From the NCBI GenBank assembly GCA_021234155.1, contig JAJEKV010000016.1:21829863-21893862 (forward strand): 64,000 bases of DNA, read 5' to 3'. Within the stretch, counting starts at the first letter, position 1. Every line of letters starts with the position of its first letter. The notes beneath the pieces are model-generated. The model saw only the letters and a list, made by a program, of their open reading frames with translations, was not told the origin of the DNA and did not search any database. This document shows positions 33,700 to 45,253 of the stretch, piece by piece. The stretch is from Isoetes taiwanensis (taxonomy: Eukaryota > Streptophyta > Lycopodiopsida > Isoetales > Isoetaceae). Position numbers and translations under genes: made by a program.

Positions 33700-34960
33700 T
33701 TTGGCCAGCTCTCAAGGACATGGCGCCATTTTCCTGCTTAATGGCTTTGTTTGTGTGTGCATCTACTAACATTGCTAGAATGAAGAGAAATGGTGCCATG
33801 GCTTCATTTCACCTTAAACCTCTGTCTTTGTTTAGGTTCTGTAAAAGGATGTTATATATAGATTGCCAAGCAGTGGAAAATGGCGCCATGGTGCCATTTG
33901 CCTGTTTCGTGGCTTTGTTTGTGTTGTATGCATCTGTTATATATTGCAAGAATGGAGAAAAGGTGCCATGGCACCATCATTTCTTAAACCTCTGTCTTAC
34001 AATGTTTAGGTTCTGTCAAAACATGTATGTATAGATTGCCAAGCAGTGCAAATGGCATCATTTGCCTTTCAGATTGTTTCATAGATATTGTCTCTATAGG
34101 TTACATTATTTTTATAGGCTGCTTTTATAGTTGGAGGATTAGTTTAGAAGGTCTCATGTTCTCTATAGGTAGCATGAAAGGACTAAATGGCACGACGATG
34201 CCATTTGCCTTTCCTACAAGGCCATGAGACATAAAAATTGAATGGACGTCTTTGTAGGCAAACACAGATGCAGCTCTCTGAACATGAATGGTGTCGTGTC
34301 GCTATTTGCCTTAATAGCTTGCCCAACACCTGTATTATTAAAGTAGCAGACATATAGCTGCTACTACATGTCTTGCAGTTTTATAAGGCATCTGTTGGTG
34401 GAGTAATGGCGCCATAGCGCCATTTGCCTTCAATAAGTTGCATCTGTATTTGCGTACAAGCATGTCCATTCATTTCGACGTATGCTCTTATAGAGAAGGC
34501 AAATGGCACCGTGGCGCCATTTAGTTCATTCATGCTACTTGTGGACTGCATGCATAATAGAATAAATAGATGCATCAGGCTCATGCACAATAGATTGCAA
34601 ATAAGGGTAAGCAAAACAACTATGCAGCTCTCACGATGCAAATGGCGTCGTGGCGCTATTTGTCCCAACGGCGGGCCAATCGCAGTCTCACAAAACTAAT
34701 AGACATGCTGCCTCGTAAACAACCATGCAGCTCCCATGATGCAAACGGCGCCACATAAGAGTTGTATGGTTGTTTACGAGGCAGCATGTCTATTAGTTTT
34801 GTGAGACTGCGATTGGCCCGCCGTTGGGACAAATAGCGCCACGACGCCATTTGCATCGTGAGAGATGTATAGTTGTTTTCGAGGCAGCATGTCCATTAGT
34901 TTTGTGAGACGTGTTGGCCTCCTGGATAAATCGCGCCACGACGCCATTTGCATCTTGAGA
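33700..34960. repeat. Palindrome array, block 3 (densest)
   Basis: Palindromic motifs start at about 33720, 33788, 33878, 33958, 34050, 34185, 34286, 34404, 34501, 34640, 34743, 34831 and 34928. Most are 22 bp with AAATGGC and GCCATTT arms conserved and an 8-base centre that varies by C/T and G/A changes. The first four sit in a tandem duplication of about 158 bp (AAACCTCTGTCTT and GATTGCCAAGCAGTG recur). Later spacing is about 90-140 bp. Open frames here, such as 33504-34034, are by-products of the repeats. Confidence 0.9.
34628..34864. repeat. Perfect 99-bp inverted repeat inside the palindrome array
   Basis: 34628-34726 and 34766-34864 are exact reverse complements over 99 bp by my reading, with a 39-bp spacer. 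Each arm contains one full AAATGGC-type palindrome and the block CACAAAACTAATAGACATGC or its complement. Weaker pairing extends about 20 bp outward (AAAACAACTAT with ATAGTTGTTTT). The spacer repeats part of the arm (GATGCAAACGGCGCC). The perfect match suggests recent origin or gene conversion. Confidence 0.9.
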
Positions 34961-36796
34961 GGTGCATATGTGTTTTGCAAACCAGCATGTCCATTCGTTC
35001 TCTTTGCCCGAGGTCTATCTTTTCTTTCAGTTGTTCTATGTGCAGAAACAACGTTCCAGTCCGAGAGTGTTGTTCTATTGAATGAACGAGCCTGGTGCAT
35101 GGAGATAATGAGGGTGATCACTTCTATTCCTTCGGGCTCAAAGGGTGACACCAGAAGAGAGCTGTGTTTACTTACAAAGGAGATGTCCGACAAAACTGAA
35201 GGAGTTTACCAGTCGGGCATCATCATTAACATGAGGACAACTCTCAAGAACGGCTGTGATGACTGGCTGCATGTACTTATTGAGAACACAGAAGAAATGA
35301 AGATAAACATTTACTATGTGGACTGGCGTTTCTATGATCCTACAATAATGTCCGCAAGTATTTCGAATATCAGTGGATTCGCTAAGCGACAGGGATGGGC
35401 TCTTCCCTCTTACAAGAGCTTCAAAGAGGCAGACATAAAAGGCCATGACAAAATTTTAGGGGGATATAACATTCTTTGGATTCGAATGAATGGATCAAAG
35501 AATTCTCCTTCATTAGTTGTCAAGGCCTTCAACTCGCAGAAGCCACCTCGCCTGGTGGACACCATTTGGCTTCGAGCTCAGAGAAAGGCTAAGCCTCGTG
35601 CTGTCAAGGAGGCTATTGCCACTGAGAAGGAATCCTCTTCTAATACAGAAGAAGAGGTTAAAAAATCAGAAGCAAAAGCAGCAGAGAAACATCAGAAGGA
35701 AAAGAAGGAGAAAGGGGGGAAGGGAAGTAAGAAGGAAAGGGAAGCAAGAAATCGAGCAAGAAGGAGAAGAAAGGAAGAAATGAAGAGGAGGGGATGGAAG
35801 GCAGTGCAAGGAAGGGGCCGAATGAAAAAGGAGAGGAAGAAAAAGAGAAAATGAAGAGGCGGAAACATCGGATTGGCACATCAGATGTAGAGGGCACTCC
35901 AAAGAAACAAAGAAGACGAAGCCCTCGACCAAGTCCGGTGCCTAGTCCTCCCGCAATTTTGGTGCCCACTCCACAATGCCAGTAGCAATGGTGGTGCTGG
36001 TGGTGGAGATTTGCATGTCCGCCGCGCAAGCTTGGGGAGGGGGCCGACACTACAAGTTCGGTGTCTGCGCCATCCTAATTGATAAAATCGAGGATAGCCT
36101 AGCACTTGTTAGAGTGCCTCAAGGCCTCAGGGTCGAAAGGTCCAAGGAGAAAAAGATGGCAGAAACTAGTTTGAATAAGATATATTATGACCACCGCCAT
36201 CTTTTCCCTCTCGGCATAAATTTAGCATGTTCAATTTATACCAGGGCCCTCCAAAATTGACTTCAAGGCCAAGAAATATGGGACACGTTAAGACTTTCCT
36301 GGAATCTTTCCAAAATGACCCTCACCCGGTATTCACACCAGTCAATGTGATCCCATTCAACCCCCTCACTAAGAAATTAGTTCCTTGAAAAACCGAGGAC
36401 GATCTAATGGGATTATACTACTATATAGCGAATAGTAATTACTCGGTACTTGCAACGCAGTTGGTTTGTAGAAAACTGGGCACTGCGAAGTCCCAAGAGC
36501 AGATATCCAAAATCTATGAGTTCCGGACATGTCTGGTGTTGTCGAACGATGTGAACAAGCAGGTTTGCCTACAGCTCAGTTGTAAGATGAATGACATTGC
36601 AGCGAAGACTATCTTCAAGGAATCTTTCATTGATAAGATCATCCACCTGAGGCACCAGTACGCACTTTGTATCAAGCCCGATCCATCTGGTCGTGGCAGA
36701 TTTGATCAGAACCTTACAAGCTATGTTACTTATATCAAATGGCACCGTGGCGCCATTTCAAGCTCTGTTGGCTTTTCTATAGTTTACGTTTTTTAA
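34865..36796 (+). pseudogene. Unrecognised broken gene between palindrome blocks
   Basis: An open frame of 329 codons runs 34865-35854. Its first part is repeat-derived, so the true start may be the ATG at 35099 (MEIMRVITSIPSG). The frame then gives sequence that looks truly coding: GVYQSGIIINMRTTLKNGC, YYVDWRFYDPTIMSASIS, GHDKILGGYNILWIRMNGS. A long Lys/Glu/Arg-rich tail follows (about residues 245-329, coiled-coil or nuclear-basic type). In other frames coding sense continues: GTPKKQRRRSPRPSPVPSPP (about 35895-35955), IDKIEDSLALVRVPQGLRVE (36079-36138), FNPLTKKLVP then TGA then KTEDDLMGLYYYIANSNYS, and CLQLSCKMNDIAAKTIFKES (36560-36620). It needs at least two frameshifts and one stop change. 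I know no matching family. It could be the cargo or protein of a palindrome-flanked mobile element, or a captured host gene. Confidence 0.5.
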
Positions 36797-36970
36797 ATCA
36801 AACGGCACCGCGGCGTCATTTCAGGTTATGTAGGCTTGATTGTAGGTTGGGATTCTGACGTTTCTTTACAAATGGCGTCGTGGCACCGTTCGAAGTTTCC
36901 TAGGCTTCAGTACATACGTTTACTAGTGAATTGTATGTTTTACCTTCAAAATGGCACGACATCGTCATTT
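36737..36970. repeat. Palindrome array, block 4
   Basis: Four palindromes at 36737-36758, 36800-36821, 36870-36891 and 36949-36970, spaced 63-79 bp, immediately after the last coding-like codons of the unknown gene. The copy at 36800 keeps a CCGCGG centre, the form from which the CCATGG, CCGTGG and CCACGG-type centres can be derived by CpG transitions. Confidence 0.88.
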
Positions 36971-37005
36971 GCATTCCATTATTGATACATGTCTTTTACA
37001 TGCAG

Positions 37006-37292
37006 CGGTATCTGGCACTGGTGGTAGTTACATGCGTGGCAAGCAGCCCAAAGACTTCAACTGATGGGTCTTCATGCCAAAGGATATCTTTCAGCTGTTC
37101 CAGTGTTTGTGGAACGTCGTGGAATTGCGCGTTCACTTTTTCTTGGTTGGCGTAACTTTAGCTGTAGATGTGGATGCCTGCCCATTGCCCTTTGGCTCTT
37201 TTTTATACTTTAGAAACATTCATGTGCTTTGGGGCACGGGACTAACATTTTTAATAGCCAAACAAGGACATGTAAATGTTTATGAAAGATAG
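37006..37292 (+). pseudogene. Possible 3' exon of the unknown gene
   Basis: Follows an acceptor-like TTTTACATGCAG. Reads SGTGGSYMRGKQPKDFN, a stop, then VFMPKDIFQLFQCLWNVVEL and VDVDACPLPFGSFLYF up to a stop at 37290. If spliced to the coding region ending near 36735, palindrome block 4 would lie in an intron. I know no homologous family. This is inference from frame and splice-like context only. Confidence 0.3.
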
Positions 37293-37910
37293 CTTTTTTA
37301 AATGAAGCCCTCCCTCAAACAACTGCCAAACAATTGTGGGAAGAAATGGTATGACCTCCCTGTGCGATTCACACAGAAGACCCGTATAAACCTAGTGAGT
37401 GTGTGGAAGGGGATTTTTTCTCGATGTTTTTGTATGTGTACTAGGGGTTTAAATCCCCCTCTTATTGACATTCTAGTGTATTTTCTCCATGAAAGGGGTG
37501 TTTTTCCAACACTTTTGCGTACGTATATAAGGGTGTTTCTTCTCACCTTAAGCACGTAGGTGGCATATGCTCATGTAATAAAGGTGAATCCCTTGGGAAA
37601 GCCTCATCAGGCAAAACGTGATGTAGAATACTTTTAATTTAACATTCTTAAAGGCTCACTTTGATTTTATCAAATGCTTATACGTTACATTTTTTTGCTA
37701 ACATATACCATATGTACTAACTTCATTATGACATCAAAGGTGGCGACATATATAAGATGCCATGAGCCTATTAGTACATTTCTAGGTTTCTGAGCATGAA
37801 TTTGAAAGGACCTTCACAACAAAAGTACTTGTGTTCCTATAATTCTAGGTATGAACTTTCACTTATAGACAAAAAAAGACTATATGGCATGAACAAATAA
37901 AAATCTATAG
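37293..37910. other. Intergenic; LTR- or MITE-like debris
   Basis: Contains GGGGTTTAAATCCCC (37445-37459), a palindrome, and TATATAAGG at about 37524. GGCATATGCTC near 37562 recalls the 9-kb MITE family. It also holds the 3' flank of the transporter gene. Confidence 0.4.
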
Positions 37911-40732
37911 TCATGCTATAGTCATAAAGTTGTGGATGGTGCAAGTAATTGCAATGATGATGCTGGTAATTGTTGTCAAATATATTCCAGATTTCACCCA
38001 GCTAGTTGTAGTTTGCCTGCATATCTTCAAATAAAAGGCATTTGGAAGGATACTGCATAAGAGAATTGTTAAAGATGATCCGACAAGTTCAATCACCCGC
38101 GAAAAGTAAGGAAAAAGGGCTGCCAAGATAATTGCAGACCTGGAAAAATTAAATTGTTAGCTCAGTTAACTTAAACTAGAAAAAAAAAACTTGAAATTAA
38201 TGCTCTAACTACCTCAAAATGGTGTTGAAAACTTTTGAGGGGACCATTTCATTCAACGCTTCAAATATTGGCAAAATCAAAATTGGAAACTTGGTAATCG
38301 GAATGATTAACCCGAGCCAATTTGCAACTTTAGTTGCAGAAAGCTTTGCAGGTAAACTTGTAGTGATCAATGAGCTCGTCTTACTCCCAAACATCATAGC
38401 ACCTCCTATGCCCAACATAACATAAATGGACATGGCTGTGAGGAAGCTAAAAAAAACCATCTGCAACACAAAACAAGCTTATAATTTTAGTTTAAATAAA
38501 TCAGAAACAAAATCAAATTAAAATCTAATGCAACTACCTTTATGAACCTTGAAGACTTTCCAGTCGAAGCAAATAAGTTTGGATATACTGGTGTGGCCCC
38601 AAAGGCGAACGAAAAGATTCCAAAGGCATCTAAAACACCTCTCCAATGCACCAATTGAGGACGATGGTGGAAGCCTACGGTAGTTATTCCTATAGAAAGA
38701 ACAAAAATACACCATCATAAGCTAGATAAGCACTTAATTTAATTGATTAAAATCGACACAAAACAATGTCTTGAAAATTTAGTAAAATATGAACTCAGTT
38801 CCCATTAATGATGCCCTAAACTCCATATATTCCATTACGTTTACCCATTCTATTCAACAAAATGTTACTACTCATTCCATATGCATATGGCCAATGCAAT
38901 GGATCCATTAAGCCCTTTACACTTTGGCACTACTTATATAACTTCTATAGACACAACTACATTTATAGCTTATTATTCCATCTACAAACTCCATCACTTC
39001 TACTTATTCTAGATGTCCATGATTAATGCCCTAAGTTATAGTTAACAAGGTCGCTTTCATATTGATAATGGCTTAAATTAAGATAAACCCTTATTTTAAA
39101 CTAGAAATAAAGTGACCTAGGTGAGGTACATTTATTTCCGTTAAGGACCAACTTAACCCAACTGTAAAGCAAGAAAAGTATAACAGTCTAGTTAGATTAT
39201 TCATTTCTTATATAAAAGTGGCATATTCCTTGTTTCTCTTTCAACATCCAGAGCAACGTAAGGATTCAACAGGTAGTTTTGGGGGCTCAAAAGTTTTTTG
39301 GGTTGCCTCTTCTCAAATGGACATTAGAATTGAATTGAGGGTTAACTTTGGCATTTTGAAGCATATTTTGGACATATCTAGACATCTATTGACTATAAAT
39401 TTTGGTTGTTCTTTTGAGAGCAAGAATATGTTTTTACATTTTTTTCAGAGAGCATGTACCACTTGACAGCATCCCTTAAAACACATGATGCACACACCAC
39501 TCTGTGTAATTGTTAAGTCCTTCCCCCAACCACCTTAAATTGAATGCGACACTTGAGAGAGAAAATAAACCATACCTCTTCATAGATTGTTGGTTTTAAC
39601 ACACAAGAACCTCTTCATAGATTGTTGGTTTTAACACACAAGAAATGCTCTAAATATATCTAATTTAATGGCATCTCTTAACTAAAGAGTAAATTGAATA
39701 TAGTTATTTCTAACCTAACAAAGCCACTTAACTACTAGTAACAAAGCCGCTTAACTACTAGTGCAAAACACCAACTCATTATAAATATTAGGCTAAGTTG
39801 ATTCTATGAACTTGACCTAACGATCTAGAACATGTATAGTGAGAATGTACATCTTCATGATCCGTAATTTCGTCATATTAGTCATAACTTAACGACCTTA
39901 AACGAAAAGCACAATATCTTTTTGTTAAGTTAAGAAATAACTAAACGGTTAAATTAACCTAACGACAAGTGGGGCCTTATATCTTGTAACCCTAACTGAT
40001 GGAAGTCCAACACTAAAGTGATTTGGTAATGGTTATCCTTTAACTCCGAGATCACAAACTATTAATTAGTGCCGAGCATTAATTTTTAGTTAGTACATAA
40101 ACATTTTCTACATGCGTGTAGAGAACATATACCTGTATAAAGAACGCAACCAATGATTGCAACCAAAGAGAGGTTACAAATAGTGGAAAAGTGTGATACG
40201 ATTGCAAGCTCTCTTGTCCAAATCATTGGTAATATTATCACACAGCTAGCCAACATTGAAATATCTCGTCCTGTGAAGGGCTTAAGCTCTAACTTGCTCA
40301 ACTGTGGAATTGCACCATAAGACATATCACCAATGGAAATAAAGAAACCCACTAATGTCCCAGCTATTTCAAAGTAGAAGAGCCAAGATGATACTTGATG
40401 TCCCCATCATGGAAATGCAGCACGAGCAATCTCAACATATGAGCTGGCCCCTGTAGTGTCCATGCTTTTGAGCATCAACGTTGTAGAATGGTAATATAAG
40501 AAAGCAACAATGCCACATACAAGTACCCCACTGTAACCACTCTGCGCAATGGCGTACGGTGAAGATAAGGTGGCTAAACCTAAAATTTGTAGACAAAGTT
40601 ATAAGTCACCGAGTAAGTATATCATTAAGGGAGTAACTTACCCATTAATAAGATAATGACATTCTGAATAAGTCCATATGACAAATGATTCTGCTCATGA
40701 TTTGAAACAGCACGAGGACTTCCACTTTCCAT
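37911..40732 (-). pseudogene. AVT-type amino acid transporter gene, one in-frame stop
   Basis: Five exons with GT-AG introns: 40642-40732, 40133-40579, 38538-38689, 38213-38460, 37911-38139 (minus). Phases agree at every junction, giving 388 codons plus stop. The product belongs to the AAAP family, AVT1-like, membrane transporters that move neutral amino acids, typically across the tonoplast. Diagnostic parts are SYGLIQNVIILLMGLATLSS with PYAIAQSG (TM1), LPMIWTRELAIVSHFS, VGFHHRPQLVHWRGVLDAFG, FAFGATPVYPNLFAS, and a C-terminal helix ILPNAFYLKICR. A TGA at 40407-40409 (codon 88, after RAAFP) interrupts exon 2; all else is intact. So it is either a young pseudogene, a readthrough case or an error. 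Intron 2 is 1.44 kb, the others 61-76 bases. The ATG at 40732 fits families with short N-termini, though an upstream in-frame stretch lacks an ATG. Confidence 0.88.
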
Positions 40733-43212
40733 AGTTAGCTTTAAATTGTTGTCATAGAATAGCACAAATTGCAATAGCTCTTTAGCCTCTTCTTCGATGT
40801 TAATTGTCTTTTCTTTACCTTTACCAATTTCAACATGTTAATCTTAGTCACATTCCCAAACTAGCTCGCTACTTTGACTTAAATTGTGAAATTGTTCATG
40901 CTCACTACTTTAACATGAATCTGCATGCAAGGCAATCTACTCAAGTTTGAAACCACTCAGGGGGGTGACTATGTTAGTCAGAGGAAAATACAAGTTAGTA
41001 GGAAATGCTTCTTCAGAAGAACAAAAAACACTCCTCAAGCTATTTATATGCAACGAACCAAAATTACAACTCCTCGTATATACATGTATGAATCTACTTG
41101 TATGAAAGCTATCTGCAGAAGAGAACAAAAATTACAAACAACAGCTCATCAAAGAGCAATTGTCAATCTAATTTGCAGTCAATAAAGGTAATTTGAAACA
41201 ATAGCTACCAATTTTCAATGATGCAACTCAAGAATCCTACCCTTTTGAAATAAAAGCAAAGAGCATACTTAAACCAGACCTTAGCAAGTTGGAGGTTTCC
41301 ATCAAAGAAACGTAGAAATATCTTCTTTAGAAAATAACATCTTCCATAGGACAAATTTTATCTTATATTCTACTAGAGTCGAGGAAGAATGCCACTGTAG
41401 ATCAACCACCAAATAGCAGGACTATTAAAAAGATGAAAACTAATATGTGTGATTTGAAATTGAAAAAGGACTTGAAGACCGATTAGTCGGATCAAACATA
41501 CATTACGCATGAATTGCAAAGTAAAGATAGAGAATAACAATTTGGATTCTAAGGAGCATTTATCTTCTGCAATTGTTGAAAGGCCAAGGTATTACATATG
41601 ATTTGATATGGTTTAGAGGCGTATTCATATCCCTAAACTGTATTTTGATGATGTCAATAAATAGCATTGGGGTTTCTATGGTTTTATTATGTTTTTAGAG
41701 TTATTTCTGGTAGGTTTTTGAGTCTGAGATATGTTTGGACTGGCCGCGTGGAGACATGGCATGATTGAAGCTTCGCCATGGCGATGGAATAAGGGTATGG
41801 TCACATGAACAGGTCGACATGAACGCTTCAATTTCAAGAGGGTCACATGAAAATTAAGAGGAACCAGAAGGCTTGCCGTTTCTTTCTTCCCTGCTGATTT
41901 CTGGATCATTGCCAAGTGTCCTGAGTTTTGCCACGCGCTCAAATCCGAGGGATTCATGTTGACATGAATCCTTTCAATCGAGAAGAGAGATGGCAAAACT
42001 GATCGATGTCAACTTAGATCTCTCCATGTCAAAAATCAGCATGCGGCCCTTTCAATTTCAGTTTTTGACATCTAAGGAGAGATGTCGACCTGTTCATGTC
42101 ACCCGGCCCTAAGAAGAGTCCGAAATAGGTCCATGTAAGGTAGAATCGGGCAAAAGAAGAAGCACCCCAGTTACAAGAACAAAGCAGGCAGGAAACGTCT
42201 TGCATGTGCAATAATCTTTGAATAGGTAAAGGATGGGATTTTGAGCGCACCACAGGGCATTCCGACAGTCATAAACTTGAGCATGGCGGAGGGATCTTTT
42301 GGAGGGCAAGGATGGCAGCATGAAAGAAGAGCATCGTTGAAAGGAGCATCCTTTCTTGAAGAGTTGGATGAAAGAAGAGCAGCGAGACACTGGAGACTTC
42401 AAACTGGAGGCTTGTCGCTTGAAAGGAAATCGTTTCTTCTGTACTAAATATTGTCAAGATTATGGCTCATTTTTTGTGCTTCAGCATTCTTGTTTAATTT
42501 TAACACGGTTGAAAGTCATGACAATCATTTGTGTTCATTTGTGATAAATTACTTATCACCAGAAAGAGATCTTGTATCTGCTTGAGAGGTGGTCATCAAA
42601 GAAGCTATGGGATTCTTGAAGCATCATACATGTTTCTATTGGAAGTTCACCCCATGATGGACATCTATTCAAATAATATGTGCAGCATTCTAGTTAGCAT
42701 TCTAGTTTGTCCAGGAGCTAGGAGCTGACATAATAGTTCTAATAGTGAGGATCCCATATGTGATGATTAAGTTTAAGTATGATGCTTGATCAAGGGAGAT
42801 ATTGCCTACTTATGAGAATATTGCTACTACTTTATCTTAACATATATAATATTATTGGAGGGCGATTCTTCTAGAATATTATTATGAGATTCCTATCTAA
42901 AATATTGACACCTCAGACAATTTTGTGCGTTTAGAATTTTTTTTGACACGTATCATATAAGCTCCAAAGGCAGAGGGAAAGAATGGATCGATGGAGCCGG
43001 CGGCGGGAGGGCTTCAGCGGCAGCGGCAAGCAGGCAGGACAAGATTTGAAACAAAAACTGCAGCCTTTTTATTGTGATGGAGGAAAGAATGGAAAATGGA
43101 GAAATGGGGAAAAAATGCTGCAGCGGCAAGCTACAGAGCTGGAAATATGTAGAGGAAAACATCGGAATTGGCTATGGTGGTTTAAGGGTAAGGCTAGAAT
43201 TGGTTAAGCTTT
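40733..43212. other. Intergenic with a long-range inverted repeat
   Basis: No gene recognised. An 18-bp perfect inverted repeat, ACATGAACAGGTCGACAT at 41803-41820 and its complement at 42082-42099, brackets about 260 bp that contain further hairpins (for example TCCATGTCAAAAATC with GTTTTTGACATC near 42025-42072). This may be an eroded inverted-repeat transposon. The open frames at 42241-42544 are low-complexity. Confidence 0.45.
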
Positions 43213-44151
43213 CTAGCGATGGACAAAACAGTGGAAAAGAGAGAAATTAAAAAAAAAAAAACCCAGTTTTTCGGTTGTTAACAGGCAGCCGACCATCATC
43301 CGGCCAGAGTAGGGAGTGGATTCAGTAAAGTCATTTTCTTGCTGTGAAATATGAAGGGGATCATTTGATAAAGAAACAATAGTCCAGTTTTTCCACTCTG
43401 CAGAACCAATCCGTCGATCTATTCCATGGCATTTTAGCACTCTCTGAAGAGCCTTCAAATTGGCGGGTTGCAACAGATAAGCCTTGAACTCGGAATCAAA
43501 TTGACGCTCAAAATATTCATTCTCAAATGCAAAAATTGTCTTTCCGTTAGAAACTGTACCTTCTAACAAAGCCCAGCTGCTTCAATGAGCTCTACCATAT
43601 CTGTTAATGCGGCTCAAGCAATGCTGCTAGAACGGAACTTGATGCAGGAGCTGATAAACTGTCGGATTAAGAAGCAGAAACAAAATCTGGGAATGAGCAG
43701 AGAAACAATGCGGCTCGATTTGGAACTTTGGATGGAACTATCATCGGATCATCAAGAATCTGAGCTCGAGCTTGCATGTTGAAGGGTAGAGAAGCTACTC
43801 GGATGAGCAAAGCCATTTTGAAAAGTTTATTTTTCTAAGGAAAGAAATATCTCGCGCAAGATGAGCAGCTGGGATGATTGATTTGCCTAGAATACTAGAA
43901 ATAGGGATCCATTTCCCTTTGCCTGATACGCACTGAACACCGGGGGATGACAAAAGAATCCTTGGAACAGGAACAGCAGTCGAATGCGAGGGTTGACAAG
44001 TGTCTTGCGGATTCCAAAAGATTCTGCCTTTATTCATAGAGATCTCGCCGTATGGTTTATTGTAATTTATTGGCACCCTTGGTTGAGAAGGCTGGTGGTC
44101 CTCGTGGTCGGTGCTCATGGTTCCTAAAGGGCCACCCAATCTATCAAACAT
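43213..44151 (-). pseudogene. Unrecognised protein-like remnant
   Basis: Two open blocks on minus: 43795-44151 (MNKGRIFWNPQDTCQPSHST, ISFLRKINFSKWLCSSE) and 43213-43569 (NGKTIFAFENEYFERQFDSE, LKALQRVLKCHGIDRRIGSA, EWKNWTIVSLSND). Between them is a coding-like piece broken by stops. Composition and codon pattern look protein-coding, but I cannot name a family. A transposon gag or captured exon is possible. Confidence 0.4.
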
Positions 44152-45210
44152 TTTTCAGCTCATATACAAATGTCTCCACCCTAGTCTACCAAGATAAATT
44201 AATGCAAGGTGATTGGCGGAAGAACCCAATGAGTAATACTGGTGTGTTGCACGGTCGGTCGGTCGGTCGGTCGGGAGCGATTTTATCAGGTCTATGGAAT
44301 AAAACTTTGGCCCTCATCTTTTTGTTTAATAATTTGTTGAGTTCTACTCGACTAGAATGAATGCCCCATTTCTTGCTTCAAATCTCATGACTTTATTTTT
44401 TGAAATTTTGCATTCCAACAATCTTAAACCCCATTATGCTAAGCCATTTCCCATGCAATAACCTTTCCCATGTGCTATGTCGGTACATGTTCTACCCCTA
44501 TAATCCCTTCTGAAATGCTCTCCACATCCCATTTGTTTACTCCATGTGTCAAACTTAGAGACGCAGTACACCTAACCCCTCAGTCGTTCTCAAACGACTT
44601 CGTTTTCTACCTGATTCCTTTATTAACTTAAGCACCTACCATATAGTTCCATTGAAATTAAATGATCTCACTTTAATTCTAAGGTTAAAAGTCTTAGCCT
44701 CTCTAGTGAGACCTTTTTTTTTCCAGTTTCATTACTGGCCTAGCTCATCTTTCCATATCTAACATGCTCCTTTGGACCACACTGTTGCTCTTGGCCATAC
44801 ACGTCAGTCCAGTTGTGCATTATGTGTAATATTATATAATTGCAATTTCTATACTATGGCCACAAAATGGCAAAGGACAAATCACACCAATGGCATGGTG
44901 GTTGCTTTGGGCCCTCCACACCAACTTTCAACAACCCATGCTCTGTCTAGGGTGATAAAACCCCTTCAAACTTGCAAGATTAGGAGATGTAGTGTTTTCA
45001 ATGAAAGGATATGGATAATCTATTGTAATTGAACACTTCATGTTTTGCCCCTTTGTGAAATTCATTTGTTTAGGACAGACAAAGATATTACAATTGCTAG
45101 TCTTGGAGTATTGCAAGTTCAAATCCTGCATGTTCTTTCGCATCTCAAGGATGTCCAGAATTGAGATCTATTCGACTGAGCACAAAACTTCTTTTGCAGT
45201 GGGTTGGAGA
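44152..45210. other. Intergenic; (GGTC)n microsatellite, B-box-like site
   Basis: A (GGTC)n run of about five units sits at 44255-44273. Further on, AGTTCAAATCC at about 45115-45125 resembles a pol III B box, about 95 bp ahead of the GC-hairpin repeat. No gene is visible. Confidence 0.45.
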
Positions 45211-45253
45211 AGAGAAATGTTCGCGGCGGCCTTGCCGCCGCGATAAATTTCTT
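45211..45253. repeat. GC-hairpin repeat, copy B
   Basis: Reverse orientation relative to copies A and C. Stem TCGCGGCGGC (45221-45230) with GCCGCCGCGA (45234-45243), perfect 10 bp, loop CTT. Flanks AGAGAAATGT and TAAATTTCTTGTA are the same as in the other copies. It touches the end of the LTR at 45253, and the TAATAATAAT that follows resembles the AT trinucleotide run beside copy A. Confidence 0.75.

Noticed and set aside
33504-34034. Open frame of 176 codons
   Set aside because: It runs through tandem palindromic repeats; the encoded peptide is the repeat translated and has no domain.
34865-35098. Start of the unknown protein at 34865
   Set aside because: The first 78 codons are translated palindrome-array DNA; the ATG at 35099 or a lost upstream exon is more plausible.
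35658-36050. Long minus-strand frames rich in Ser, Phe and Leu
   Set aside because: They are the reverse of the Lys/Glu/Arg-rich GA-biased tail on plus; purine-rich strands give such open frames by composition.
27505-36970. Regularly spaced palindromes resembling a CRISPR array
   Set aside because: Spacing varies from 50 to 200 bp, some units are tandem duplicates including the spacers, there are no cas genes, and the DNA is plant nuclear sequence.
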